A DNA stretch of 19,006 nucleotides from Pseudomonadota bacterium. GTDB taxonomy: Bacteria > Pseudomonadota > Gammaproteobacteria > Arenicellales > UBA868. Made by a program: the position numbers and the translations under genes. This document shows positions 1 through 7,171 of the stretch, piece after piece (positions within the stretch are counted from its first letter, which is position 1; the number at the start of each line of letters is the position of its first letter). The stretch covers positions 1 through 19,006 of the forward strand of contig JABJIU010000021.1 of assembly GCA_018661145.1 (NCBI GenBank), in the 5' to 3' direction. A model generated the notes under the pieces. That model did not search any database. It saw only the letters and a list, made by a program, of their open reading frames with translations, and was not told the DNA's origin.

Positions 1-291
1 GTTGCCGATGACGTCCACCACATCACGATGGTTGGTCAGTGCCTTGCCCATGTCACCTTGTGCAAAGTTCACCAGCCACTCGAGATAGCGCATATGGACG
101 GGCCGGTCGAGATTTAGCGCCCGATGGCAGGCGGCTACTTTATCTTCAGAGGCCATCTGCCCCATCATGGCCGTACAGACATCGCCCGATAGCGCCTCAA
201 CACCAAGCGTGATCAGTAAAGAGATTGCAATCAGCGTTAGGATGCCAAGCCCCAGCCGTCTGGCAATGAGTCGCAGCAACTGATTCTTCAT
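1..291 (-). CDS. ABC transporter permease, DppB/OppB type (partial, N-terminal 97 residues)
   Basis: The gene starts at an ATG on the minus strand (CAT at 289-291) and runs off the left edge of the window, so only the first 97 codons are visible. The protein begins with a basic stretch (MKNQLLRLIARRLG) and a first membrane helix rich in Leu/Ile/Thr. A periplasmic segment follows with the family-typical 'LNLDRPVHMRYLEWLVNFAQGDMGKAL' kind of text, which is the DppB/OppB signature of a peptide/opine/nickel importer permease. It follows the binding-protein gene in the same direction, about 107 bp downstream, and a hairpin terminator lies between them. It is presumably the inner-membrane channel partner of that binding protein. 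Substrate cannot be told from this fragment. Confidence 0.88.
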   Translation of the reverse strand, partial: MKNQLLRLIARRLGLGILTLIAISLLITLGVEALSGDVCTAMMGQMASEDKVAACHRALNLDRPVHMRYLEWLVNFAQGDMGKALTNHRDVVDVIGN

Positions 292-317
292 AAGTTTAGG
301 TAGTTGGCCAAAGTGTG

Positions 318-346
318 AAAAGGCCCGGAACCAGTCCGGGCCTTTT
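318..346 (-). terminator. Hairpin terminator / attenuator between binding protein and permease
   Basis: A perfect 12-bp inverted repeat (AAAAGGCCCGGA at 318-329, TCCGGGCCTTTT at 335-346) encloses a 5-nt loop. The outer A/T pairs give a short U run in either direction. It lies downstream of the binding-protein stop and upstream of the permease start, so it would let the binding protein be made in excess over the membrane subunits, as is common in such operons. Structure is seen directly; its role is inferred. Confidence 0.75.
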
Positions 347-398
347 CTTTGGGTTGCAGAGCATAAATGCGCAGAACGCAGTTATGGGTTACCCCGGC

Positions 399-2003
399 TT
401 ATTTGAACCACCAACGCTCAATGCTGCGTGAGCCATCCAGTTCCCAGTTGCCAGCAAGTTTGTCAGGCCGACCCAACGCATCAGACGCTGCGTCGACATT
501 GTTGGCAAAGCAGGGTACGACTACGCCGCCCTCATTAGCAACGATAGTCTGCATTTCGACGTAGATGTCGTTGCGTTTGGCCTCATCAAGTTCCGCACGG
601 CCAGCCAATAGCAGGGCTTCAAACTGAGGGTTGTTCCAGTAACTGTCGGTCCAGTTACCCCCGGCCTTGTAGCCGATAGTGAACATCCAGTCCGCTGTGG
701 GTCGGCCTGACCAGTAACAGGCGCTCCAGGGGACTTTCATCCACACATTGTTCCAGTAGCCGTCGGGCGAGACCCGGTTGACCTTGATGTTGATTCCTGC
801 AACTTTGGCGGCCTCAGAATAGAGTTGGGTTGCGTCTACGGCCCCGTTGAAGGCCGCATCGGCGGCAGCGATCTCAACGTCTATGCTGCTGTGCCCGGCC
901 TGTTTGAGATACCACTTGGCTTTGTCCGGATCATACTGACGCTGCGGTAGATCGCCGGCATGGTAGTTCTGGTTCGAACTGATCGGGTGATCGTTACCCA
1001 ACGAGCCATAGCCGCGTAGTACCGTATTCACGAATGCTTCCCTATCAATTGCGTGTTTGAGCGCCATCCGTACGTTGTTATCGTTGAACGGTGCCTGACG
1101 GACGTCCATTGGATAAGTGAAGTGTTTGGTGCCTGAGACCTGAAGCACGCTGATGCCAGGCTTTTTCTCGAGCATCGGTGCGGTCTTAAGGTCGCAGCGT
1201 ACGATTGCATCCACCTGGCCTGTTGCCATGGCATTCATTCTGGCGGCGGCATCATTGATTGCGGTGAGTTTGACCTCGTCAAAGTTGGCACAGCCGGGCT
1301 TCCAGTAGTTGTCGTTCCGCACCATGTGCGACCGCACTCCCGGCTCGAAGTGTTTCACAACGAAGGCGCCCGTACCGTCACCCGAAGCCCAATCCACTTT
1401 GCCAGAACTGTCGGCCGAACCCATGAGCAGATGATAGTCACTCAAAAGATAGGGAAAGTCAGCGTTACCGCTTTCGAGTTCAAAAACCAGAGTGTTGGCA
1501 CCATCTTTACTAATGTTGCCCAGAGAGTTGGCTACACTCTTGGCGTCCGATGTCGAATCTTCTCCGCGATGATGTTCGAGAGAGGCGATCGCATCGTCAG
1601 CGTCAAAGGTTTTGCCGCTGTGGAATTCAATACCCTTGCGCAGTTTCACTACCCAGGTCTTGGCATCTGCTGATGGCTCCAGACTTTCGGCAAGTTCGGG
1701 TACGGCCTGTCCGTTGGCGTTTACCTCGACTAGCGCGTTGCGGCAACCTCCCATGTTCATATTGATCATATAGGTGTCGCCGTTATCCGCCGGATCCAGC
1801 ATGTCGCCGGTGTTGGCACCACCAAATCCTACGCGGTAGACCCCACCTTTTTTAGGTGTGGCGTGTGCCGCATGGCTGAAGAGAGCTGGCGCAGTCGCGG
1901 CAAAACCCATTGCCGTGGCAGCCTTGATAAATTCACGACGATCGATGCCGCCGTTCGTCACCCGCTTTTGCAGTTTGCGGATCTCGTAATCGACTTTACT
2001 CAT
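399..2003 (-). CDS. ABC transporter substrate-binding protein, family 5, Tat-exported
   Basis: A 534-residue periplasmic solute-binding protein of the DppA/OppA family (SBP_bac_5). The N-terminus carries a twin-arginine signal: R22-R23-E-F-I-K, then an Ala-rich hydrophobic stretch and a likely cleavage after A46-H-A48. Typical family text follows, including 'VWVVKLRKGIEFHSGKTFDADD'-like sequence near residues 115-140 and 'VRMALKHAIDREAFV' near residue 310. Family members bind peptides, opines, nickel or small amines. The permease gene follows on the same strand. The start ATG has a strong AGGAGG upstream. Substrate is not determined; the neighbouring betaine-type catabolic genes make an amino-acid-derived quaternary amine a reasonable guess, but they are on separate transcripts. 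Aromatic residues in the pocket would have to be read from a model. Confidence 0.93.
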   Translation of the reverse strand: MSKVDYEIRKLQKRVTNGGIDRREFIKAATAMGFAATAPALFSHAAHATPKKGGVYRVGFGGANTGDMLDPADNGDTYMINMNMGGCRNALVEVNANGQAVPELAESLEPSADAKTWVVKLRKGIEFHSGKTFDADDAIASLEHHRGEDSTSDAKSVANSLGNISKDGANTLVFELESGNADFPYLLSDYHLLMGSADSSGKVDWASGDGTGAFVVKHFEPGVRSHMVRNDNYWKPGCANFDEVKLTAINDAAARMNAMATGQVDAIVRCDLKTAPMLEKKPGISVLQVSGTKHFTYPMDVRQAPFNDNNVRMALKHAIDREAFVNTVLRGYGSLGNDHPISSNQNYHAGDLPQRQYDPDKAKWYLKQAGHSSIDVEIAAADAAFNGAVDATQLYSEAAKVAGINIKVNRVSPDGYWNNVWMKVPWSACYWSGRPTADWMFTIGYKAGGNWTDSYWNNPQFEALLLAGRAELDEAKRNDIYVEMQTIVANEGGVVVPCFANNVDAASDALGRPDKLAGNWELDGSRSIERWWFK

Positions 2004-2038
2004 TTTCCTGTTTCCTCCTCTATCATGGGACAGATCTA

Positions 2039-2052
2039 TTGTCTTAGGACAA
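2039..2052. promoter_or_regulatory. Small inverted repeat TTGTC-N4-GACAA, possible operator
   Basis: A perfect 5-bp inverted repeat with a 4-nt spacer lies just downstream of the candidate start of transcription of the binding-protein gene. The position suits a repressor site, but the motif is short and could occur by chance. Confidence 0.3.
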
Positions 2053-2064
2053 CTGCCATGTACA

Positions 2065-2093
2065 ACAATACGATCTTACATTAAACATTGAAA
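2065..2093 (-). promoter_or_regulatory. Candidate sigma70 promoter of the binding-protein gene
   Basis: On the minus strand TTTCAA (2088-2093) and TATTGT (2065-2070) are 17 nt apart, each a fair match to -35 and -10 consensus. Transcription would start near 2058, giving a leader of about 55 nt with AGGAGG before the ATG at 2003. Assigned by eye only. Confidence 0.4.
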
Positions 2094-2138
2094 GAATAAT
2101 CCCGGGGCTCCAAAACCTAGCAGAAAAGCCTAATCTTC

Positions 2139-2167
2139 TTGAAAAATTAAGGTTTTCGCGTTAGATT
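2139..2167 (+). promoter_or_regulatory. Candidate tRNA promoter
   Basis: TTGAAA (2139-2144) and TAGATT (2162-2167) are separated by 17 nt. A GC-rich discriminator (CGCGACCCCGCC region) precedes the tRNA, as in stringently controlled stable-RNA promoters. The tRNA begins 14 nt after the -10 element. Confidence 0.5.
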
Positions 2168-2181
2168 CGCGACCCCGCCAT

Positions 2182-2258
2182 GGCTATGTAGCTCAGCTGG
2201 TTAGAGCACGGCACTCATAATGCCGGGGTCGGTGGTTCAAGTCCACCCATAGCCACCA
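2182..2258 (+). tRNA. tRNA-Met (anticodon CAT), elongator type
   Basis: A complete 77-nt cloverleaf. The acceptor stem is GGCTATG/CATAGCC with discriminator A and encoded CCA (2256-2258). The D arm is GCTC/GAGC. The anticodon stem CGGCA/TGCCG encloses CTCATAA with anticodon CAT at 2216-2218, and the T arm is GGTGG/CCACC with TTCAAGT. The first base pair is G-C, so it is not an initiator tRNA, which would have a 1-72 mismatch. The acceptor stem resembles bacterial elongator tRNA-Met rather than the CAT-anticodon tRNA-Ile2, but lysidine-modified Ile2 cannot be excluded absolutely by eye. Confidence 0.95.
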
Positions 2259-2280
2259 GTTCCCCCCTTATCCTTCGCTG

Positions 2281-2307
2281 TTGCCGCGGCAGGCCTGTCG
2301 GCGGCAA
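2281..2307 (+). other. Hairpin downstream of the tRNA, possible 3' processing or termination structure
   Basis: TTGCCGC at 2281 pairs with GCGGCAA ending at 2307, enclosing a CAGGCCTG palindrome. It begins 23 nt after the tRNA CCA end. No U-run follows, so it is not a standard intrinsic terminator. The rest of 2259-2434 shows no gene. Confidence 0.3.
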
Positions 2308-2434
2308 TGCCCGTGGCGGTCTTACGGGGCTGCTCCAAGTCTCTATAATTGATACGAATCTGCCAATGCGCAAGGTAGGGGACGTTTGTCTTTATATCCT
2401 TGCATTTGCATCTTTGAATAAGGGGATAACAACA

Positions 2435-2875
2435 ATGAGGAATCTGATCGGTAAAGTTGTAGCCGCGTTTTTACTTATCTGCGGGGGAGCGTTACCGGGG
2501 GCCGTGGTCCTGGCAGATGGAGCAGCGCATAAAGTCGTCATCCAGGTCAGCACAGATGATGAGCGTACCCAGAAAATCGCACTCAATAATGCGGTCAACA
2601 TTCAGAAATCACTCGGGGTTGATGAAGTCACAATCGAGATTGTTGCCTATGGCCCGGGCCTTGGCATAATGACGCTCACGGGAAAACAGTCGCAGAGAGT
2701 CGCGGATCTTGCCCTGCAGAATATCACCTTCAGCGCATGCAGCAACACGATCAAGAAGGTCACCAAGAAAAAAGGCGCTGCGCCTAAGTTGGTGGAAGGG
2801 GTGACCATCGTTGATTCGGGTGCGGTACGCATCATTCAGCTGCAGCAACAGGGGTACGCGTACATCAGACCCTAA
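2435..2875 (+). CDS. Secreted DsrE/DsrF-like family protein
   Basis: A 146-residue protein starting at the ATG at 2435, chosen because AGGGGAT lies about 9 nt upstream and a clean Sec signal peptide follows (MRNLIGKVVAAFLLICGG...VLADGAAH). An upstream in-frame ATG at 2366 would add 23 residues before the signal peptide and is less likely. The mature part has the DsrE-like alpha/beta text: 'HKVVIQVSTDDERTQKIALNN', a YGPGLG turn (residues about 75-80), and a Cys in 'FSACSNT', the position where sulfur-relay DsrE proteins carry a reactive Cys. Family members handle persulfides; this exported subgroup is poorly characterised. Its stop codon overlaps the next gene's ATG by one base (TAATG), so the two are probably translationally coupled. 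Confidence 0.8.
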   Translation: MRNLIGKVVAAFLLICGGALPGAVVLADGAAHKVVIQVSTDDERTQKIALNNAVNIQKSLGVDEVTIEIVAYGPGLGIMTLTGKQSQRVADLALQNITFSACSNTIKKVTKKKGAAPKLVEGVTIVDSGAVRIIQLQQQGYAYIRP

Positions 2876-3780
2876 TGCAGACAAGACCCTTAATGCCGAA
2901 CTTCGGCCTGGAGGTATTGGGTGTAGATCTCTCCAGTCCGATGGATGATGACAGTTTTGCTGAGATTCGCGATCTCTATTTCTCGCATTCGGCCCTGCTG
3001 TTCCGCGGACAGGATCTTTCACCGGCCAGTCAGGCAAGGCTTGCCCATCGCTTCGGCCGGCCCAAGATAGAGACGCGCAAGCAGTTCAACCTCGAGGCGC
3101 ACCCTGAGGTCTCAACTATCGGTAACGTCAAGTATGCTGATGGGCAAGACGCCGCTTTTTTTGTCAAAGGTGGGTTTGGTTGGCATACCGACGGCACCTC
3201 GGCGTGTCATGTGGATGCCGCAACCTTTCTCTACGCAGTTGAGGTACCCAAAGCGGGTGGGGATACCCTGTTATGCAGTACCGCCACAGCGTACGAGAAC
3301 ATCCCGCAGATTCTCAAGGACCGTTTAAGTGATCTCAAGATGCTGTGCAGTTTCCATGCGCACAATGATCCTCTGTTTGAGGGCGACCCCGATTCCCATA
3401 TCCCATTGACCGAAGAGGAGCGTCTCGCACTGCCTGCGGTCTGGCATGACATCGTGCAGGTGCATCCGGTCACCGGCCGTACGGTGCTGTACATGAACTT
3501 CGACCCCATCGAGTTTGATTCGGTGAGCCTTGAGCTTGGAGAGGGGTGGCTCCAGCAAGCGTTGGCGATCGCTACGCAGGAGCAGTATGTTTATACCCAT
3601 CAATGGGTTCCGGGCGACCTTCTGATTTGGGATAACCACGCGGCGTTACATAGCGGTACGCCCACCGCCTGCTATGAGTCGGACAGAAGGTTGATGCACC
3701 GCTCCTTTGTTTACACTCAGCCGACAGAAAGAACCCTTGAAAACCTTGACGAGGTCAATGCAATCTTTCTTAAATCCTGA
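2875..3780 (+). CDS. TauD/TfdA-family Fe(II)/2-oxoglutarate dioxygenase
   Basis: A 301-residue member of the family that includes taurine, 2,4-D and clavaminate-type dioxygenases. The facial triad is visible as H104-T-D106 in 'GWHTDGTS' and H259 in 'WDNHAALHSGT', with the 2-oxoglutarate-binding Arg in RRLMHR (271-276). The N-terminus 'FGLEVLGVDLSSP' is the usual TauD start. The enzyme should hydroxylate a C-H next to a heteroatom or release a group, using O2 and 2-oxoglutarate; the substrate is unknown. The first ATG overlaps the preceding stop; a second ATG six codons later is possible. The HpbD-like gene follows 49 bp later on the same strand, so a role in modifying a methylated amine or amino acid (hydroxylation or N-demethylation) is a reasonable inference. 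Confidence 0.9.
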   Translation: MQTRPLMPNFGLEVLGVDLSSPMDDDSFAEIRDLYFSHSALLFRGQDLSPASQARLAHRFGRPKIETRKQFNLEAHPEVSTIGNVKYADGQDAAFFVKGGFGWHTDGTSACHVDAATFLYAVEVPKAGGDTLLCSTATAYENIPQILKDRLSDLKMLCSFHAHNDPLFEGDPDSHIPLTEEERLALPAVWHDIVQVHPVTGRTVLYMNFDPIEFDSVSLELGEGWLQQALAIATQEQYVYTHQWVPGDLLIWDNHAALHSGTPTACYESDRRLMHRSFVYTQPTERTLENLDEVNAIFLKS

Positions 3781-3829
3781 TGACGGCACTTTCTTGCGTT
3801 TGGATAATTTTTAGGAACAGGGTAAAACC

Positions 3830-4933
3830 ATGAAGATCACTGAGGTCGATGTTTACGCTAAGCGTTTGCCCATGGCGTCTGGCTACAATATGTCGAGCGC
3901 GGCGGTTGGCGACCCCGATACGACAGTTGTGTCCCTGCTGACCGACTCGGGACTGGTTGGCTGGGGCGAGATCTGTCCGACTGGACCTTTGCCGCAGGTG
4001 GAGCATGCCGGAAGTATCCGTGCTGATCTTGATTTGCTGGGCCCGGCTCTGATCGGAGCAGACCCCCGGCGTATCGGTTTGGTTCATGACTTGATGGCAG
4101 CCACCATGGATGGCGGACAGGGTGCCCGGTCGGCTGTCGATATTGCCTGCTGGGACCTGCTGGGCAAGGCACAAAATGAACGCGTCTGTGATCTGTTGGG
4201 CGGCGCGCGCATGGATCCGGTTTCAACCTATCATGTGGTTCCCATTGGCACGCCTGAGGCATCGGCTCAACTTGCGGAGGAGTTACAGGACGAAGGCCAT
4301 ACCAAACTGCAGTTGAAGTCCGGCGGACGCCATATCGATGAGGACATTGCTGCGATTCATGCTGTCGCCCGGGTGATTCGTTCAGGCGTTGACCTTTTTG
4401 TCGATTGCAACCGGGGTTGGACCGTCGGCGAAGCAATACAGGTCTCAGGGGCCTGTCGGGATCTTAAGCTCGCGATTGAGCAGCCGTGTGCAAGCTATGC
4501 CGAATGTGCCACCGCCCGATCTCATCTGCATCATCCCTTGATACTCGATGAATCCGCTACTGATCTTGCCACCATTGCCCGGGCGATTGCGACTGGCATA
4601 GCCGATGGGTTCGGCATGAAACTGACGCGGATCGGTGGGATCAGCGGGATGCGTGCGGTGCGTGACCTGTGTGAGGCCTTCAAGACGCCCACCAGTTGCG
4701 ATGATTCCTGGGGCGGTGACATCATTGCGGCGGCTTGTGTGCATATGGGGGCCACACTGCAGCCCCATCTCAGCCGTGGCGCGTGGATATCAGACCCCTA
4801 CCAGGCGGGGCACTATGACGAAGCGCACGGCCCCCGGATTGTCAACGGCATGATCGCGGTTCCCCCAGGGCCGGGACTCGGGATCACGATCCCCGAAGGT
4901 TGTTTCGGGTCTCCGGTCGCGAGTTATTCGTAG
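3830..4933 (+). CDS. Enolase-superfamily enzyme, HpbD-like (betaine epimerase / cis-3-hydroxyproline dehydratase clade)
   Basis: A 367-residue muconate-lactonizing-subgroup protein. Visible catalytic pieces are K163 in 'LQLKSGGR', Mg2+ ligands D192 (VDCNRGW), E217 (EQPC) and D240 (LDES), and the opposite base K264 in 'DGFGMKLTRIGG'. From memory these match 4R-hydroxyproline betaine 2-epimerase (HpbD, Pelagibaca) nearly position for position. So do the C-terminal block 'CDDSWGGDIIAAACVHMGAT', the 'PPGPGLGI' motif and the final 'SPVASYS'. W319 in 'GAWISDPY' lies where HpbD has a Trp contacting the quaternary ammonium. The reaction is therefore likely 2-epimerisation of a proline-type betaine, or a closely related hydroxyproline dehydration. 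An AGGAACAGGG ribosome site precedes the ATG. It runs tail to tail with metF, with only 2 bp between the stops. Confidence 0.85.
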   Translation: MKITEVDVYAKRLPMASGYNMSSAAVGDPDTTVVSLLTDSGLVGWGEICPTGPLPQVEHAGSIRADLDLLGPALIGADPRRIGLVHDLMAATMDGGQGARSAVDIACWDLLGKAQNERVCDLLGGARMDPVSTYHVVPIGTPEASAQLAEELQDEGHTKLQLKSGGRHIDEDIAAIHAVARVIRSGVDLFVDCNRGWTVGEAIQVSGACRDLKLAIEQPCASYAECATARSHLHHPLILDESATDLATIARAIATGIADGFGMKLTRIGGISGMRAVRDLCEAFKTPTSCDDSWGGDIIAAACVHMGATLQPHLSRGAWISDPYQAGHYDEAHGPRIVNGMIAVPPGPGLGITIPEGCFGSPVASYS

Positions 4934-4935
4934 CT

Positions 4936-5994
4936 TCAGACTATCGGGCGGGGTAGCAGTCCAGCCCTTTCCGTGATCGGCCGGATGGCAGCCTCCCATT
5001 CGATAGCCATGATGTGTACGCCGGAGACGCCTTCCATTTGTCGCAGTTCTTCGATTTGTTCGATACAGATATTCTGGCCTTCAGCACGCCAGGCATCGCG
5101 GCGGCCTTCTTTGTCGTCTTCGCTGATACCCTGAACAGCGCCGTCCATACGCTTTAGAAGATCCTCAGGAATAATAATGCCGGGGATTTTCTCGTTGAGG
5201 AACCGGGCCATTGGGCTGCTTTTCAAAGGGCCGACACCGGCCAGGATGTGTACTTTCTCTGTGACGCCTAGGTCTACCAACCGGCTCATGAACTGGCGGA
5301 AGATGTTCATGTCGAAGATCATCTGGGTCTGAATGAAATCCACTCCGGCTGCCATCTTCTTGGCGATGCGCAATGGCCGAAACGAAATTGGTTCGGAAAA
5401 AGGACTGCCTGCGCCGCCGATAAAAAGCTTGGGCCCGCCTCCTTTAATTTCGTCACCGCACTGGAACTGGTTCTTGTCGCGCATCTCCTGAAGCATGCGG
5501 ATCAACTGCATCGAGTCGATATCCTGCACGTTCTTCGCGCCTGGATGGTTACCAAAAGACTGGTGGTCACCAGAAAGGCATAGTACGTTGCGAATCCCAT
5601 GGATATAGGCGCCCATGAGATCGCTCTGGATGGCCAGCCGGTTGCGGTCGCGACAGGTCATCTGGATGACAGGTTCAAGACCGTTTTGTGCCATGTAAAT
5701 TCCGGTGGCAATACTGCTTAGGCGCACGATCCCGGTCTGGTTATCGGTTACGTTAGCCGCATCCACAACGCCTTTCAGAAGATCGATTTTCCGGTCTACG
5801 ACCGCAGTATCCATGTGCTTGGGAGGGCCAAGTTCTCCGGTCACGGCAAAGTGACCCCCGGCCAACACCTTCTCAAGATTGCTCCCGGACTTAAGTGCAG
5901 ACACAGTCTGTGTAGCGGTATCCATAGACATCGGTAGCGGGCCCGGCTCAGTCTGAACCGAAGAAATCGTCTTCGTCGAAGTCGTCTTCTTCAT
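4936..5994 (-). CDS. metF: 5,10-methylenetetrahydrofolate reductase (MetF type)
   Basis: A TIM-barrel methylene-THF reductase. The typical beginning 'SNLEKVLAGGHFAVTGELGPPK' lies at residues 38-59, then 'DAANVTDNQ', 'QMTCRDRNR', 'NVLCLSGDHQ', 'FIGGAGSPF', 'AAGVDFIQTQMIFD' and 'VHILAGVGPLKS'. The enzyme interconverts methylene-THF and methyl-THF with FAD. It is the last gene of a minus-strand operon after the MetV-Rieske fusion, which suggests the two form a MetFV-type complex that takes electrons from an iron-sulfur protein rather than only NADH. The longest reading frame starts at 5994 and overlaps the MetV gene by 47 bp. Starts at ATG 5931 or 5925, just after the MetV stop, fit the family length better, and no start has a good ribosome site. 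Confidence 0.92.
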   Translation of the reverse strand: MKKTTSTKTISSVQTEPGPLPMSMDTATQTVSALKSGSNLEKVLAGGHFAVTGELGPPKHMDTAVVDRKIDLLKGVVDAANVTDNQTGIVRLSSIATGIYMAQNGLEPVIQMTCRDRNRLAIQSDLMGAYIHGIRNVLCLSGDHQSFGNHPGAKNVQDIDSMQLIRMLQEMRDKNQFQCGDEIKGGGPKLFIGGAGSPFSEPISFRPLRIAKKMAAGVDFIQTQMIFDMNIFRQFMSRLVDLGVTEKVHILAGVGPLKSSPMARFLNEKIPGIIIPEDLLKRMDGAVQGISEDDKEGRRDAWRAEGQNICIEQIEELRQMEGVSGVHIMAIEWEAAIRPITERAGLLPRPIV

Positions 5995-7105
5995 CGTAAT
6001 CGTAAGTGATTTCCTGTTCGACTTTAATCATTACGTCATCGCCGCTCACACTGGTCTCATACATCAGGACAGGCCGTTCTGCGGCGCCCTTCATCTCACC
6101 ACTTCGAAGATCCCACTGCCAAAGATGTTTAGTACAAGTCAGCAGACCATCTTTCAGAATACCTGAATCGACCAGCGGTTCAGCAAGGTGCGGACAGGTG
6201 GGAGGGAAAGCACGGATACAGTCACCAAGGTTGGTTACGATGACGTCCACGCCGGCCACAGTAACTCTCTGCAATTTCCCCTCGGTAAGTTCAGAGAAGC
6301 TGCACGCACGATGCCAGGTTTCATCGAGTTTCACCGCCTCAGCCGGCGCTTGAACCGGTGCGACCTGTTTCATCGGAGACTGTGGCGGAGCAACCTTGAC
6401 TGTCGTCGCCCGTTCCCCAGCTTCGCGGGCAGCCTGCTGGCGAAGATCATCACTGACCACCACCCGGCGCATACTGCCACCACGACTCTTAGACCAATCC
6501 TTGGGAGGCTGAATATCCATCAGCGTATCGGCGATACCCTGACGATCGAGCGTAGTCCAGATCTTGGACCAGATACAGGGGATGTTGGTGTCGACCTCAC
6601 ACATTCCCCCTTCGGAACCGCCGCAGGGGCCATTCTGTAATTGTTTAGGGCACCGCGTAATTGGACACAGACCGCCGGTATATTCCAGGACACAGTTACC
6701 ACAACCCACACAGCGCTCTTCCCAGATCCCGGGTTCGGTGGGCTGGCCCATGAAGTTAGTATCAAGGCCCGGCAGGATCGGGGTGTCCATATATTTTTCG
6801 GCCAGCGTCTGGACGCCAACGCCACAGGCCATGGAAAGTACGGCATCGTACTCGTCGATATTTTCCTCAAGCGGGGCAACGAATTCCTGAACACATTGAC
6901 GTTGCACGGTGACTTCCTCGACCTCCAGTTCCTGACCCGCAGCAGCAGCGGCGGTACGCAAGGTAGCAGCCATGGCACTGGATTCTTTCTTGCCTCCGGC
7001 AAAACAGACCGATACGCAGGTACCGCAGCCGACGGTGAGCACCTTCTTTTTGCCCTTGAGCATCCGCTGGATATCCTCCAACGGTTTTTGTTCGGCAACA
7101 ATCAT
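5948..7105 (-). CDS. MetV (methylene-THF reductase C-terminal/iron-sulfur subunit) fused to a Rieske [2Fe-2S] ferredoxin domain
   Basis: A 385-residue fusion. Residues 1-190 are MetV (MTHFR_C family). An N-terminal cluster holds C27, C30, C34; C71 and C94 follow; then a Cys-rich block runs C132-x2-C135-x2-C138, C147, C152, C161, C169, C177 with 'CPKQLQNGPCGG'. In acetogens MetV partners MetF and passes electrons to it. After a Pro/Ala/Lys linker (about 210-262) comes a Rieske domain: C304-P-H306 and C324-x2-H327, with 'GLLTCTKHLWQWDLRSG', the soluble oxygenase-ferredoxin type. The end is a strongly acidic, Asp/Glu-rich tail (about 370-385). AGAGG precedes the ATG. It sits 66 bp after the MvhD-ferredoxin gene and overlaps the longest metF frame. 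The fusion should let MetF exchange electrons with a 2Fe-2S partner such as an oxygenase or reductase. Unusual; I know of no described example. Confidence 0.88.
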   Translation of the reverse strand: MIVAEQKPLEDIQRMLKGKKKVLTVGCGTCVSVCFAGGKKESSAMAATLRTAAAAAGQELEVEEVTVQRQCVQEFVAPLEENIDEYDAVLSMACGVGVQTLAEKYMDTPILPGLDTNFMGQPTEPGIWEERCVGCGNCVLEYTGGLCPITRCPKQLQNGPCGGSEGGMCEVDTNIPCIWSKIWTTLDRQGIADTLMDIQPPKDWSKSRGGSMRRVVVSDDLRQQAAREAGERATTVKVAPPQSPMKQVAPVQAPAEAVKLDETWHRACSFSELTEGKLQRVTVAGVDVIVTNLGDCIRAFPPTCPHLAEPLVDSGILKDGLLTCTKHLWQWDLRSGEMKGAAERPVLMYETSVSGDDVMIKVEQEITYDYDEEDDFDEDDFFGSD

Positions 7106-7171
7106 GTTAAGCCTCTTACGCGTTATAGCTAATAATTGGATTTGAGCATCGGGACTTTCTCTTTCTTAATG

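Noticed and set aside
2182..2258. Possible tRNA attachment site for an integrated element.
   Set aside because: No integrase gene and no repeat of the tRNA 3' end were noticed in the window.
2366..2434. N-terminal extension of the DsrE-like protein by 23 residues.
   Set aside because: It would bury the signal peptide; the ATG at 2435 has a good ribosome site.
3858..4436. A 192-residue minus-strand open frame opposite the HpbD-like gene.
   Set aside because: Arg/Pro-rich composition typical of a shadow frame; the plus strand encodes a clear enzyme with all active-site residues.
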